This document shows, one piece after another, positions 8,088 to 14,969 of a DNA stretch of 17,923 bases. A model generated the notes under the pieces. That model was not told the DNA's origin. It saw nothing but the letters and a program-made list of their open reading frames with translations, and ran no database searches. The stretch covers positions 1 to 17,923 of the forward strand of contig CAKSWL010000010.1 in NCBI GenBank assembly GCA_934511335.1, given 5' to 3'. The DNA comes from an uncultured Cloacibacillus sp. Its GTDB lineage: Bacteria > Synergistota > Synergistia > Synergistales > Synergistaceae. Numbering within the stretch: position 1 is the first letter of the stretch; each line of letters starts with the position of its first letter. Position numbers and translations under genes: made by a program.

Positions 8088-8867
8088 TTATTTTTTAAGG
8101 ATGGCGGATATATTGTATCCTGCGATACCTATCCATTCTTTTATGCCTAGGCAGGAGGCGTTCAGTCCTCCGCTGTGGGGCAGGAACGAGGAGGGGCCGC
8201 GGATGACGGGGTCTGTCAGACGGCCGCTGGGGTAGGGGTATCGCTGGAGGTAGGGCATGTGGCGGGCGGCTAACTGCATGGCGCGGGGGATATGGAAGGC
8301 GTTGGTGACGATGATGACGTGGTTCAGCCCCCGCTGTTGGATTATCTTGGCGCTTTGGCGCATGTTTTCCGCCGTGGTGCGGGACCATTTTTCAACAATG
8401 ACGGGGAGCTCGCAGCCCATCGCCTTTGCCGCGTCACGCATGGCTTCCGCTTCGGAGCGGTCGTCCGCGCCGAAGAGGTTGCCGCCGGACATAATAAGGG
8501 TGGAATGCCCCGGGCGGCTTTGGGCGAGTTTTACGGCGGCGTAGACGCGCTCCATCGCGAAGACTCCCGGCTGAACTGACGAGCCTTGGTCGTCGTATGA
8601 CGAGCCGCCCGCGAGGACCAATATCGCGGCGTCGGTCTTCGGCGGCGGGAGCTGCCTCTTATAGAGGGTCTCAAGGGGGCCGGTGATGAGCAGCGAACCG
8701 GCGGCGGTGCTCGTCACGTAGAGGATGAGCGCAAATAGGCAGAGGGAGGCGGCGATTGCTTTCCTGCGGGGCGCACGCCAGGCCAGGTACGCCAGGGATA
8801 TTAGAATAAGGACGAACAGCCCTGGAGGGACGATCATAGAGCTTGCCGATTTGTATAGTAGGAACAT
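8088..8867 (-). CDS. YdcF/ElyC-type (DUF218) membrane protein
   Basis: This 259-residue protein has two hydrophobic segments at the N-terminus (about 10-30 and 38-58) followed by a DUF218 domain. Domain landmarks are AAILVLAGGSSYDDQG (about 79-94), LIMSGGN, RSEAEAMRDAA, EKWSRTTAENM and HVIIVTNAFHIPRAM, the usual order of the GG, SGG, E-A, E-S-TxEN and TxxxHxxRA elements. ElyC of E. coli, in the same family, affects envelope biogenesis and undecaprenyl-phosphate use; the biochemical activity of most members is unknown. The ATG follows AAAGGAGG with 7-base spacing. The sugar transferase is the next gene on the strand, 144 bases on, so a link to lipid-carrier-dependent glycan assembly is plausible but unproven. 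Confidence 0.87.
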   Translation of the reverse strand: MFLLYKSASSMIVPPGLFVLILISLAYLAWRAPRRKAIAASLCLFALILYVTSTAAGSLLITGPLETLYKRQLPPPKTDAAILVLAGGSSYDDQGSSVQPGVFAMERVYAAVKLAQSRPGHSTLIMSGGNLFGADDRSEAEAMRDAAKAMGCELPVIVEKWSRTTAENMRQSAKIIQQRGLNHVIIVTNAFHIPRAMQLAARHMPYLQRYPYPSGRLTDPVIRGPSSFLPHSGGLNASCLGIKEWIGIAGYNISAILKK

Positions 8868-8946
8868 CGAAAGTCCTCCTTTAAGGGCGTATGACGCAGA
8901 GTTTATTTATTGAGCTCTTAAGGGTATTTGAGTAACCGCCAGCCAT

Positions 8947-9165
8947 ATGCGCCATTCGCCTCACGGCCAGGCCCCGGCCTTTGCGGGGGCGTATCGATAT
9001 ACGCCTTGCGCGCCGCTTTCGACCTGCCCGTCCAGCGCCCGGCGCCTTCTGATAGACAAACCAGCCGGTCCGCACAAAATCATAAATTTCAGCTCTTTTG
9101 GCCGTAATCAGCGGGAGCTGCGTCGGTTATTATCCCGGCTGATTTTTTCGATTGCCCAGCCTTTC
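8947..9165 (-). repeat. Dispersed repeat family, copy 2 (degenerate)
   Basis: This has the same layout as copies 1 and 3: ATGCGCCATT at the left end, CAGCGCCCGGC and GATAGACAAACCAGCC in the core, CCGGCTGATTTT near the right end. It shares with copy 1 a middle segment (GCCGCTTTCGACCTGCCCGT and flanks) that copy 3 lacks. Relative to copies 1 and 3 it carries at least two single-base insertions that break the AEIYD..RIGWFVYQ reading frame, and the terminal inverted repeat is decayed. It lies after the gyrB terminator and before the YdcF-like gene. The remaining 8868-8946 shows only the YdcF-like ribosome binding site. Confidence 0.88.
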
Positions 9166-9309
9166 CTTAAGATATTTTTTCGCCGTCCCGCAGCGGCGGC
9201 GCTGCGTCTGCCGCCGGCCGCGTTTTTACGCCGCCTGTTTTCGCCTCGAACGCGGGAGGCGGATGAAACCGCCTTGTAATCCGTTTGCCAGTTTTCAATG
9301 ATTAAAACG
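9166..9309. other. Intergenic sequence between gyrB terminator and repeat copy 2
   Basis: This GC-rich spacer contains a short CAGCG/CGCTG hairpin (9191-9204) and several GCCGCC/GGCGGC runs. I see no gene. Short overlapping ORFs here lack ribosome binding sites and recognisable motifs. Confidence 0.6.
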
Positions 9310-9347
9310 ATCTGTCCGGCGGCTTATTTTTACGCCGCCGGACAGAT
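9310..9347 (-). terminator. gyrB terminator hairpin
   Basis: A perfect 14-base stem (ATCTGTCCGGCGGC at 9310-9323 with its complement at 9334-9347) and a 10-base loop lie just after the gyrB stop. On the minus strand the stem is followed by a short TTTT run. The stem is GC-rich and should be very stable. Confidence 0.88.
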
Positions 9348-9355
9348 ATGGCTAT

Positions 9356-11299
9356 TTATATATCCAGGTTTTTTACCTCTTTGCCGAATTGCTCGATAAA
9401 TTTTCTCCGCGGCTCGACGACGTCGCCCATAAGGATGCCGAAGAGCTCGTCGGCTTCGACGGCGTCCTGCACTTCGACGCGGTTGATGATGCGGTTTTCA
9501 GGGTTCATCGTCGTCTCCCAGAGCTGTTCGGCGTTCATTTCTCCGAGGCCCTTGTAGCGCTGGACTTCGACCTTTTTGCCGTTGGCCTTGTTCTGCGCCT
9601 CCTTCATCTCCTTCTCAGAGAAGCAGTAGGTGACGTCTTTGCCGCACTGTACGCGGAAGAGCGGCGGCTGGGCGACGTAGAGGTAGCCGTTTTCTATTAT
9701 CTGCGGCATGTAGCGGAAGAAGAGGGTCAGCAGCAGCGTTCTGATGTGCGCGCCGTCGACGTCGGCATCGGCCATGATGAAGATCTTGTGATAGCGGAGC
9801 TTGTCTTCGTTGAAGTCGTCGCCGACGCCGCAGCCGAGGGCTAAGATGATGTTGCGTATCGTCTCGCTGCTTAATATCTTTTCAAGACGCGCCTTTTCGA
9901 CGTTGAGGATCTTGCCGCGCAGCGGCAGGATCGCCTGGAATTCACGATTGCGCCCCTGTTTGGCGCTGCCCCCCGCGGAGTCTCCCTCAACGATGTATAT
10001 CTCGCAGTCCGCGGGATTGCGGTTCGAGCAGTCGGAGAGCTTACCAGGCAGCGTAAGGCCGCTCATGATAGATTTGCGGCGCACGAGCTCCTTGGCCTTC
10101 TTCGCCGCCTCGCGGGCCTGGCGCGCGCGCAGCGCGCTTTCGACGATCGGCTTTAGGATCTCAGGACGCTCGTCGAGGGCGTCCTTGAGCCCCTCGTAGA
10201 CGATGGAATCGACGATGCCCTTGACGTCGTTGTTGCCGAGTTTGGTTTTTGTCTGGCCTTCAAACTGAGGCTCCATCACCTTGACGGAGATGACGGCGGT
10301 GAGGCCCTCTTTGAGGTCGTCGCCGGAGAGGTTGGCGTCTTTTTCTTTGAGTATCTTGAGCTTGCGCGCCTCGTCGTTGATCGCGCGCGTCATCGCGGAG
10401 CGGAAGCCTGCTACGTGCGTGCCTCCCTCGATGGTGTTGATGAGGTTGACGAAGCCGAAGAGTCTCTCAAGGTAGGTATCGTTGTATTGGATCGCGACGT
10501 CGACCTGGGTTTGGTCTTTTTCGCCGCTGATGAGCACGGGGACCTTGAAGAGCACCTCTTTGCCCTTGTTGAGATATTCGACGAAGGAGGAGATGCCGCC
10601 GGGGTAGTGGTAGCTCTTCTTCTCGGGCTTCTCGGGGCGCAGGTCCTCAAAGTTGATGGTGAGGTGCGAGTTGAGGAAGGCGAGCTCGCGCAGTCGCTGT
10701 TTGAGGATGTCGGCCTGAAATTCCGTAGAGGAGAATATCTCTTCGTCGGGCATGAACTGTACGCGGGTGCCGCGCCGCTCGGTGTCGCCCGTTGTCTCAA
10801 GCGCCGTCATCGGTATGCCGCGTTCGTAGCGCTGACGGTATTCTTTGCCGTTGCGCCAGATCGTCAGTTCCAGCCAAACGGAGAGGGCGTTGACGACGGA
10901 GACGCCTACGCCGTGCAGTCCGCCGGAGACCTGATAGGCGCTTTTGTCGAACTTGCCTCCGGCGTGAAGTATCGTGAGGACGACCTCGGCCGCCGACTTG
11001 CCGGATTCGTGCATCTCCGTGGGGATGCCGCGCCCATTGTCGACGACGGTGATGCTGCCGTCTAAGTTGATCGTCACGTTGATCGTATCGCAGAAGCCCG
11101 CGAGCGATTCGTCTATCGCGTTGTCGACCACCTCGTAGACGAGGTGGTGCAGGCCGCGCTGGCTCTGGTCGCCGATGTACATGCCGGGGCGCTTGCGTAC
11201 CGCCTCGAGCCCCTCAAGGACGTGGATGTCCTTTGCCGTATAGTCAGAGGCGTTCGCCCCGTTCTGAGGCGTGCCCGCCGTGATATCCATGTCTGCCAT
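9356..11299 (-). CDS. gyrB: DNA gyrase subunit B
   Basis: GyrB is the ATPase subunit of the A2B2 enzyme that introduces negative supercoils. The protein is 647 residues, the normal compact length. In order it has the GHKL ATPase domain with EVVDNAIDES (56-65), VDNGRGIP (86-93) and GGLHGVG (126-132); the transducer lysine motif QTKTKLGN (349-356); the TOPRIM domain with IVEGDSAGGSAKQGR (436-450) and MADADVDGAHI (509-519); and the C-terminal VQRYKGLGEMNAEQLWETTM. EGDSAGG, RYKGLGEMNAEQLWETTM and the short length favour GyrB over ParE. An AAAGGAG lies 11 bases before the ATG. It follows a small RemB-like gene by 88 bases on the same strand, recalling the recF-remB-gyrB order of Bacillus; gyrA and recF are not in the window. 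Confidence 0.97.
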   Translation of the reverse strand: MADMDITAGTPQNGANASDYTAKDIHVLEGLEAVRKRPGMYIGDQSQRGLHHLVYEVVDNAIDESLAGFCDTINVTINLDGSITVVDNGRGIPTEMHESGKSAAEVVLTILHAGGKFDKSAYQVSGGLHGVGVSVVNALSVWLELTIWRNGKEYRQRYERGIPMTALETTGDTERRGTRVQFMPDEEIFSSTEFQADILKQRLRELAFLNSHLTINFEDLRPEKPEKKSYHYPGGISSFVEYLNKGKEVLFKVPVLISGEKDQTQVDVAIQYNDTYLERLFGFVNLINTIEGGTHVAGFRSAMTRAINDEARKLKILKEKDANLSGDDLKEGLTAVISVKVMEPQFEGQTKTKLGNNDVKGIVDSIVYEGLKDALDERPEILKPIVESALRARQAREAAKKAKELVRRKSIMSGLTLPGKLSDCSNRNPADCEIYIVEGDSAGGSAKQGRNREFQAILPLRGKILNVEKARLEKILSSETIRNIILALGCGVGDDFNEDKLRYHKIFIMADADVDGAHIRTLLLTLFFRYMPQIIENGYLYVAQPPLFRVQCGKDVTYCFSEKEMKEAQNKANGKKVEVQRYKGLGEMNAEQLWETTMNPENRIINRVEVQDAVEADELFGILMGDVVEPRRKFIEQFGKEVKNLDI

Positions 11300-11387
11300 C
11301 TATGATATAACTCCTTTGCTCAAGGTTCCCGTTTTTATATTTTTGCCGTCCGCCGTGTCCGTTCGCCGCCTGCGCGCTGGGCTGTCT

Positions 11388-11579
11388 TCAGCCAGGGAAT
11401 GGACGCGCCGCTTTTTCCGCCGCGAAGGTTTTCTCTCTCTTTGCCAAGGTCGGCGGCGTGAACGACGTGGCTTCCGTCGTGCCGTCTCTTTTGAGGATCG
11501 CCGTCTGGCTCCCCTTTCGGTAGATCGCGACCACGTTTGCGAGGCAGACGATATTTTCTCCCTCCAGAGGAATGAACAT
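11388..11579 (-). CDS. Small RemB-like (DUF370/YaaB) protein upstream of gyrB
   Basis: This is a 63-residue protein beginning MFIPLEGENIVCLANVVAIY, which resembles the start of RemB/YaaB and other DUF370 proteins (M-[YF]-I-x-L-G-...-V-x-x-x-x-[IV]-V-x-I-[FY]). In Bacillus subtilis the remB gene also sits directly before gyrB, so position supports the family. RemA-type members are DNA-binding regulators of matrix genes; a role here is not known. The ATG follows GGAGG with 9-base spacing, and a TGGTATAAT promoter element is 27 bases upstream. Longer ORFs in other frames over this region have no ribosome binding site. The last 25 residues are Lys/Ala-rich and not recognisable. Confident that it is a gene; family call moderate. 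Confidence 0.65.
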   Translation of the reverse strand: MFIPLEGENIVCLANVVAIYRKGSQTAILKRDGTTEATSFTPPTLAKREKTFAAEKAARPFPG

Positions 11580-11607
11580 TTGTAGAATCCTCCAATCAGT
11601 TTATAAT
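11580..11607 (+). promoter_or_regulatory. Promoter of the LpxB-like gene
   Basis: TTGTAG (11580-11585) and TATAAT (11602-11607) with a 16-base spacer point rightwards. They would give a leader of about 30 bases before the ATG at 11643. The -10 hexamer overlaps the opposing remB/gyrB -10 by two bases. Confidence 0.55.
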
Positions 11608-11614
11608 TATACCA
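11606..11614 (-). promoter_or_regulatory. Extended -10 promoter of remB-gyrB
   Basis: On the minus strand TGG followed by TATAAT (11606-11611, extension 11612-11614) is an extended -10 element upstream of the RemB-like gene. No good -35 hexamer is visible at 16-19 bases, which is common for extended -10 promoters. Confidence 0.55.
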
Positions 11615-11642
11615 TGTCGTCCATCTGAAACGGAGTGAATTT

Positions 11643-12827
11643 ATGAACACTTTATTTATACTTTCCAACTCTCCGGGAGAGGTCTCCGGCTGGATGGGGC
11701 CCGTCGCGCAGGCTCTTGCGGCGCGGGAGCCCGCGCTTGGCATAACGGGAGTGACGCTGCCCTGCCCTTACGCGAGCGGCATGGAGGCGGACAGCGCCGG
11801 GCGGCTGCCCGGCGTAGTCGATGTGGTGCGGCTCCGTGAGGCGGTGCGTGCCGCGCCCGCCGGCAAGGGGCTCATCTTGCAGTTGGGGGGGGATCCGATG
11901 TACGGCTGCGCGCTCTCGCTTAAGCTCCGCGCTCCGTGGATGATCTACACCGCGCGGCCGCGCTGGCGCGGCCGCGTGCGGCATTATTTTATCCCCGACG
12001 AGTCCGCGCAGCGGCGCTTTGAGCGGGCGGGCGTGGCGGAGGCGCGGCGGAGCTTAGTCGGCAACCTGATACTTGACAGCGTGCCGGAGCGCGGGCTCTG
12101 CCGCCCGGAAGAATTTCGCGAACGGTACGGCATCGCGGCGGAAAATATTATTTGTTTCATGCCGGGCAGCCGCCCCTTTGAATATGAGCTCGGCTTTGCC
12201 TTTTACAGCGAATGCGCGCGTCTTCTTCATGAAAGGCATCCGCGGTGGCAGGCGGTGTTTCCCGTGGCGCCGACAGTAGACGAGGCGCGTCTTCGCGCGG
12301 GGCTGGCGAAGAGCGGGCTTTCGTGGCGCGGCGGCGAACGGGTGGAGGAGATAATATTAGACGGCGGCTGCCGCGTGCCGCTCGTGCGCTCCAGACAGTA
12401 TGACGCAATCGCCGCCGCCTCTCTCGCGGTCGCCTTTCCCGGGACCAACAACCTCCAAATCGCCTCGCTCGGCGTGCCGCTGCTGATGATAGCGCCGCTC
12501 AATCAGGCGGAAAATATTCCGCTCGACGGGCTGGCTGGCGCCCTCTGTCCCCGGACGCCGGGGCTGCGCGCGCTGAAGAAGAGGCTTGTCTTCTGGTATA
12601 ACGCGAGGGAAAGCTATGTTTCGCTGCCCAACCGGATGGCGGGGCGCTTAGTGCTGCCTGAGCGGCGGGAGATCATGACGCCGGAGAGCGTATCTGCCTA
12701 TATCGCCGAGCTGATAGAGTCGCCCGCGCGCCGGGACGAGATCAAAAGGGAGTATGCGAAGCTGGACCTCCGCAAGGGGGCGGCGGAGAAGATCGCGGCG
12801 AAGGTCACGGAGTTTTTTAACGCCTGA
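11643..12827 (+). CDS. Lipid-A-disaccharide synthase-related glycosyltransferase (LpxB-like)
   Basis: This is the only plus-strand gene recognised. The 394-residue protein has an LpxB-like GT-B layout: an N-terminal SNSPGEVSGWMGP loop (8-20), LILQLGGDPMYG (77-88), the family-typical MPGSRPFEY (173-181) and a donor-binding FPGTNNLQIASLGVPLLMI (265-283). True LpxB joins UDP-2,3-diacylglucosamine to lipid X; this protein diverges from the standard LpxB N-terminus and belongs with the LpxB-related group whose substrate I cannot state. It has GGAG 7 bases before the ATG. It diverges from remB-gyrB through overlapping promoters, and converges on the class-V aminotransferase. Codon use is strongly GC-rich, like gyrB. 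No intrinsic terminator with a U-run is visible on its own strand; an ACCGGC/GCCGGT stem (12835-12866) is all that follows. Confidence 0.8.
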   Translation: MNTLFILSNSPGEVSGWMGPVAQALAAREPALGITGVTLPCPYASGMEADSAGRLPGVVDVVRLREAVRAAPAGKGLILQLGGDPMYGCALSLKLRAPWMIYTARPRWRGRVRHYFIPDESAQRRFERAGVAEARRSLVGNLILDSVPERGLCRPEEFRERYGIAAENIICFMPGSRPFEYELGFAFYSECARLLHERHPRWQAVFPVAPTVDEARLRAGLAKSGLSWRGGERVEEIILDGGCRVPLVRSRQYDAIAAASLAVAFPGTNNLQIASLGVPLLMIAPLNQAENIPLDGLAGALCPRTPGLRALKKRLVFWYNARESYVSLPNRMAGRLVLPERREIMTPESVSAYIAELIESPARRDEIKREYAKLDLRKGAAEKIAAKVTEFFNA

Positions 12828-12882
12828 CCCTCCAACCGGCGATAAAGGCACGCGGCCGCAGCCGGTGCGCGCGTTGTCCGGT

Positions 12883-12931
12883 AAAAATAAAAACCTCCCT
12901 CCGCCGGCAGACCTCTTCCGGCGGAGGGAGG
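12883..12931 (-). terminator. Terminator of the class-V aminotransferase transcript
   Basis: A perfect 14-base stem (CCTCCCTCCGCCGG at 12894-12907, complement at 12918-12931) with a 10-base loop is followed on the minus strand by TTTTTATTTTT. It would end a transcript that contains the aminotransferase and then repeat copy 3. On the plus strand there is a stem but no U-run. Confidence 0.87.
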
Positions 12932-12941
12932 CGCAGGTCAT

Positions 12942-13106
12942 ATGCGCCATTTGCGCGGCGCTTTAAAGCTGCCTGTTCAGCGCCCGGCACATCTGATAGA
13001 CAAACCAGCCGATTCGCACGAAATCATAGATTTCGGCTCTCCGGCCGTAATCAGCGGGGGTGCGCTGGTTGTCGCTCCGGCTGATTTTCAATTGATCAGC
13101 GTTTCT
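12942..13106 (-). repeat. Dispersed repeat family, copy 3
   Basis: This is the shortest copy, with ATGCGCCATT at the left end and CCGGCTGATTTTCAATTGAT near the right. The terminal inverted repeat is GCTGAT/ATCAGC (13080-13100). It lacks the middle segment of about 50 bases found in copies 1 and 2. On the minus strand it stays open as a 42-codon frame from a TTG near 13090 to a TAA at 12964, with AEIYDFVRIGWFVYQMCRAL in the core; no good ribosome binding site is seen. It sits 20 bases after the aminotransferase stop and before its terminator, so it should be transcribed. Confidence 0.9.
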
Positions 13107-13126
13107 TTAGCTTTGCTTCAAAGGCC

Positions 13127-14212
13127 TTATCTCTCTTTGAGCACCTTTTCGACGACGTCCATGCCGCGCTTGACGAGCTCTATGTCGGCCTGGCTGCCCA
13201 TATGGCCGATACGGAAGACCTTTCCCGCAAGCGGGCCGTAGCTGCCGCCGACGGCCAGCCCCTCTTTGCGGAAGGCGGCGTCGAGCGCCGGCCAGGTCCA
13301 CCCATGGGGGACCATGACGGCGGTGACGGTCGGCGAGGCCAGCGACTCCTTCGCCGCGTAGAGCGAGAGCCCCAGCTCCCTGACGCGCCGACGGCAGTAG
13401 GCCGCGGCCTCCGCGTGGCGCTTGAAAGAATTTTCCAGCCCCTCCTCAAGCACGCTTTTGAGCGCGATGTTCAGCGCCGCGTTTGCCTGCCAGTTGTGCG
13501 TGTAGGGCATCGCCTTCTCGCGCTGGGCCTCTTTCCAGGGAAGTATCGCGTCGTAGCCGGCGTAGTTCACCGCCGCCGCCCGTTCCCAGGCTTTTTCGCT
13601 CACCGTGAGCATGCAGATGTCAGGCAGCAGGGAAAGGCACTTCTGGCTGCCGAGCAGTCCGAGGTCGATCCCCCATTCGTCGACGCGGACGTCTGCCCCC
13701 ACGGCGCTTGCGACGAAGTCGACGACGAAGAGCGCGCCGCTTGCGGCGACGGCGGGGGCGATATCGGCGATGGGGTTCAGGAGGCCGCTGGGGGTCTCGC
13801 AGTGTACGGCGGTAACGACATGGGGACGGAATTCCGCGAGCTTTTTGCGCAGGGCCTCTTTGTCGATGAATTCCCCGTCAGAGGCCTCGAGGTATTCCGC
13901 CTGCGCGCCGATCGCCGCCGCCATCTCGCCGAAGCCGCGGCCGAAGAGGCCGTTCGATATCGCAAGCACCCTGTCGCCGGGGCGTACGACGCTCTTGAGG
14001 GCGCCCCAGAGGACCATCATCGCCTCGCCGGAGCCGACGATGACGCTGTTTTTAGTTTTCAGCACCTGCTGCAGCAGAGAAACGTTCTCCGCCAGCAGCG
14101 CGAAAAAGTCGTTCTCGAGGTCGCTGCTGCCGTAATCTGTGAGATAGGCCTCGCGGTATTTGAGCGGGACCGAGGAAGGCCCCGGGACAAGTGGGATTTT
14201 ATAACTCTGCAT
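13127..14212 (-). CDS. Class-V aminotransferase, alanine-glyoxylate/serine-pyruvate type
   Basis: This is a PLP enzyme of 361 residues with the PucG/AGXT/serine-glyoxylate aminotransferase layout. It opens MQSYKIPLVPGPSSVP, the PGPxxVP motif typical of this group. VGSGEAMMVLWGAL binds the cofactor phosphate, VVDFVASAVG holds the PLP-ring Asp (165), and LLGSQKCLSLLPD carries the Schiff-base Lys191. Likely donors and acceptors are alanine, serine, glyoxylate or pyruvate; phosphonopyruvate-type substrates are not excluded. The start was set at 14212 because AAAGGAGA (14220-14227) lies 7 bases before it. The in-frame ATG at 14263 lies inside the yqeY terminator hairpin, so it is rejected. The 3' end is followed by repeat copy 3 and a strong terminator. 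Family call is firm, substrate unknown. Confidence 0.9.
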   Translation of the reverse strand: MQSYKIPLVPGPSSVPLKYREAYLTDYGSSDLENDFFALLAENVSLLQQVLKTKNSVIVGSGEAMMVLWGALKSVVRPGDRVLAISNGLFGRGFGEMAAAIGAQAEYLEASDGEFIDKEALRKKLAEFRPHVVTAVHCETPSGLLNPIADIAPAVAASGALFVVDFVASAVGADVRVDEWGIDLGLLGSQKCLSLLPDICMLTVSEKAWERAAAVNYAGYDAILPWKEAQREKAMPYTHNWQANAALNIALKSVLEEGLENSFKRHAEAAAYCRRRVRELGLSLYAAKESLASPTVTAVMVPHGWTWPALDAAFRKEGLAVGGSYGPLAGKVFRIGHMGSQADIELVKRGMDVVEKVLKER

Positions 14213-14234
14213 CTTCAAGTCTCCTTTTGCTACG

Positions 14235-14263
14235 AAAAAAGCGCCGGAGTATCGCTCCGGCAC
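14235..14263 (-). terminator. Terminator after yqeY
   Basis: GCGCCGGAG (14241-14249) pairs with CTCCGGCAC (14255-14263) around a 5-base loop, with one G-U pair in the minus-strand RNA. A run of six T follows on the minus strand. It closes the rpsU-yqeY unit and sits just before the class-V aminotransferase ribosome binding site. Confidence 0.9.
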
Positions 14264-14285
14264 TTCTGATTTGTTTGCTTATGAA

Positions 14286-14750
14286 TTATTGGACGAGCTG
14301 ATTAAGGTATTGCTGAACGGCGCTTTTGACCCGGCTGCCGTCGGCCTGTCCTTTTACGGCGGCCATCGCCTTGCCCATCATCTTACCCATATCCTTCGGT
14401 CCTTTGGCGCCGGTCTCTTCCGCGACCCTCACCACTACTTTGAGGATATCCTCGTCTGACAGCTGCGCGGGCTGATATGCCTCAAGCGCCTTGACCTCGG
14501 CGAGTTCGCGTTCGGCGCGGTCTGCCGCGCCGCCGTTTTTGTACATCTCCGCGGCCTCTATGCGCTGCTTGATCAGTCTGCGGACGAGCGCCAGCACGTC
14601 GTCGTCCGTGAGCGCGTTATCCTTGCCCTTTTCCACCTGTGCCAGCTGTATGGCGGATTTAAGCATACGCAACACGGAGAGTGTCAGCTCATCTTTGTTT
14701 TTCATAGCAGCAACCAGATCGTTCTGGATTTTGTTCGCCAGGTCAGACAT
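14286..14750 (-). CDS. yqeY: GatB/YqeY domain protein
   Basis: This is a 154-residue all-helical protein of the YqeY family, which is related to the tail domain of GatB and may bind tRNA, though its function is not established. Landmarks are MSDLANKIQNDLVAAMKNKD, LSVLRMLKSAIQ (about 25-36), RRLIKQRIEAAEMYKNGG, YQPAQLSDEDI and MGKMMGKAMAAVKGQADGSR (about 121-140), the family's most conserved block. It starts 2 bases after the rpsU stop; rpsU-yqeY is a common pairing in bacteria. An AGGAGG lies inside the end of rpsU, 14 bases upstream. A strong terminator follows. Confidence 0.93.
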   Translation of the reverse strand: MSDLANKIQNDLVAAMKNKDELTLSVLRMLKSAIQLAQVEKGKDNALTDDDVLALVRRLIKQRIEAAEMYKNGGAADRAERELAEVKALEAYQPAQLSDEDILKVVVRVAEETGAKGPKDMGKMMGKAMAAVKGQADGSRVKSAVQQYLNQLVQ

Positions 14751-14752
14751 TA

Positions 14753-14941
14753 TTAATAATCCGCCCTCCTGCCCCTGTTTCGTGCCATCTCGGCCTTCTT
14801 GCGTTTCTTGATTTCGCTGGGTTTTTCGTAATGTTCATGCTTCTTAGCCTCGCGAAGCACGCCCACCTTCCGAAGCTCTCTCTTAAAGCGTTTGAGAGCG
14901 TCTTCAATCGACTCATTATCGCGTCTAGTTACGGTGGTCAT
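14753..14941 (-). CDS. rpsU: 30S ribosomal protein S21
   Basis: S21 is a small basic subunit protein near the anti-Shine-Dalgarno end of 16S rRNA that helps start translation. The sequence MTTVTRRDNESIEDALKRF, then KRELRKVGVLREAKKHEHYE, matches the family along its whole length, with a Lys/Arg-rich tail. I place the start at the ATG at 14941 (62 residues), because the GGGGGGA ribosome binding site ends only one base before the ATG at 14947 but is well spaced for 14941, and S21 proteins usually open with M-T-x-V. The gene has its own promoter and a leader of about 100 bases, and yqeY follows directly. Confidence 0.95.
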   Translation of the reverse strand: MTTVTRRDNESIEDALKRFKRELRKVGVLREAKKHEHYEKPSEIKKRKKAEMARNRGRRADY

Positions 14942-14947
14942 CAACAT

Positions 14948-14969
14948 TCCCCCCTTTCTCAGCCGGGGA
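14948..14969 (-). promoter_or_regulatory. Hairpin that can mask the rpsU ribosome binding site
   Basis: In the rpsU leader UCCCC (14965-14969) can pair with GGGGA (14948-14952), part of the rpsU ribosome binding site, across a loop of about 12 bases. The stem is only 5 pairs, but it is all G-C except one end. Whether it folds in the cell is untested. Confidence 0.35.

Noticed and set aside
8881..9075. A 64-codon minus-strand ORF in repeat copy 2
   Set aside because: It is a frameshifted reading of the repeat; the other copies do not keep this frame.
9389..11065. Long plus-strand ORFs antisense to gyrB
   Set aside because: They are codon-bias shadows of gyrB without starts or motifs of their own.
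11300..11743. A 147-codon minus-strand ORF over the gyrB upstream region
   Set aside because: It runs antisense through the start of the LpxB-like gene and covers the RemB-like gene in another frame, with no ribosome binding site or family resemblance.
14213..14263. Longer start (ATG at 14263) for the class-V aminotransferase
   Set aside because: The extra 17 codons lie across the yqeY terminator and the AAAGGAGA ribosome binding site of the ATG at 14212; they are not protein-like.
13202..14269. A 355-codon plus-strand ORF opposite the class-V aminotransferase
   Set aside because: Its composition is the mirror of the GC-rich aminotransferase codons, with no family motif; the minus-strand gene has clear PLP-site residues.
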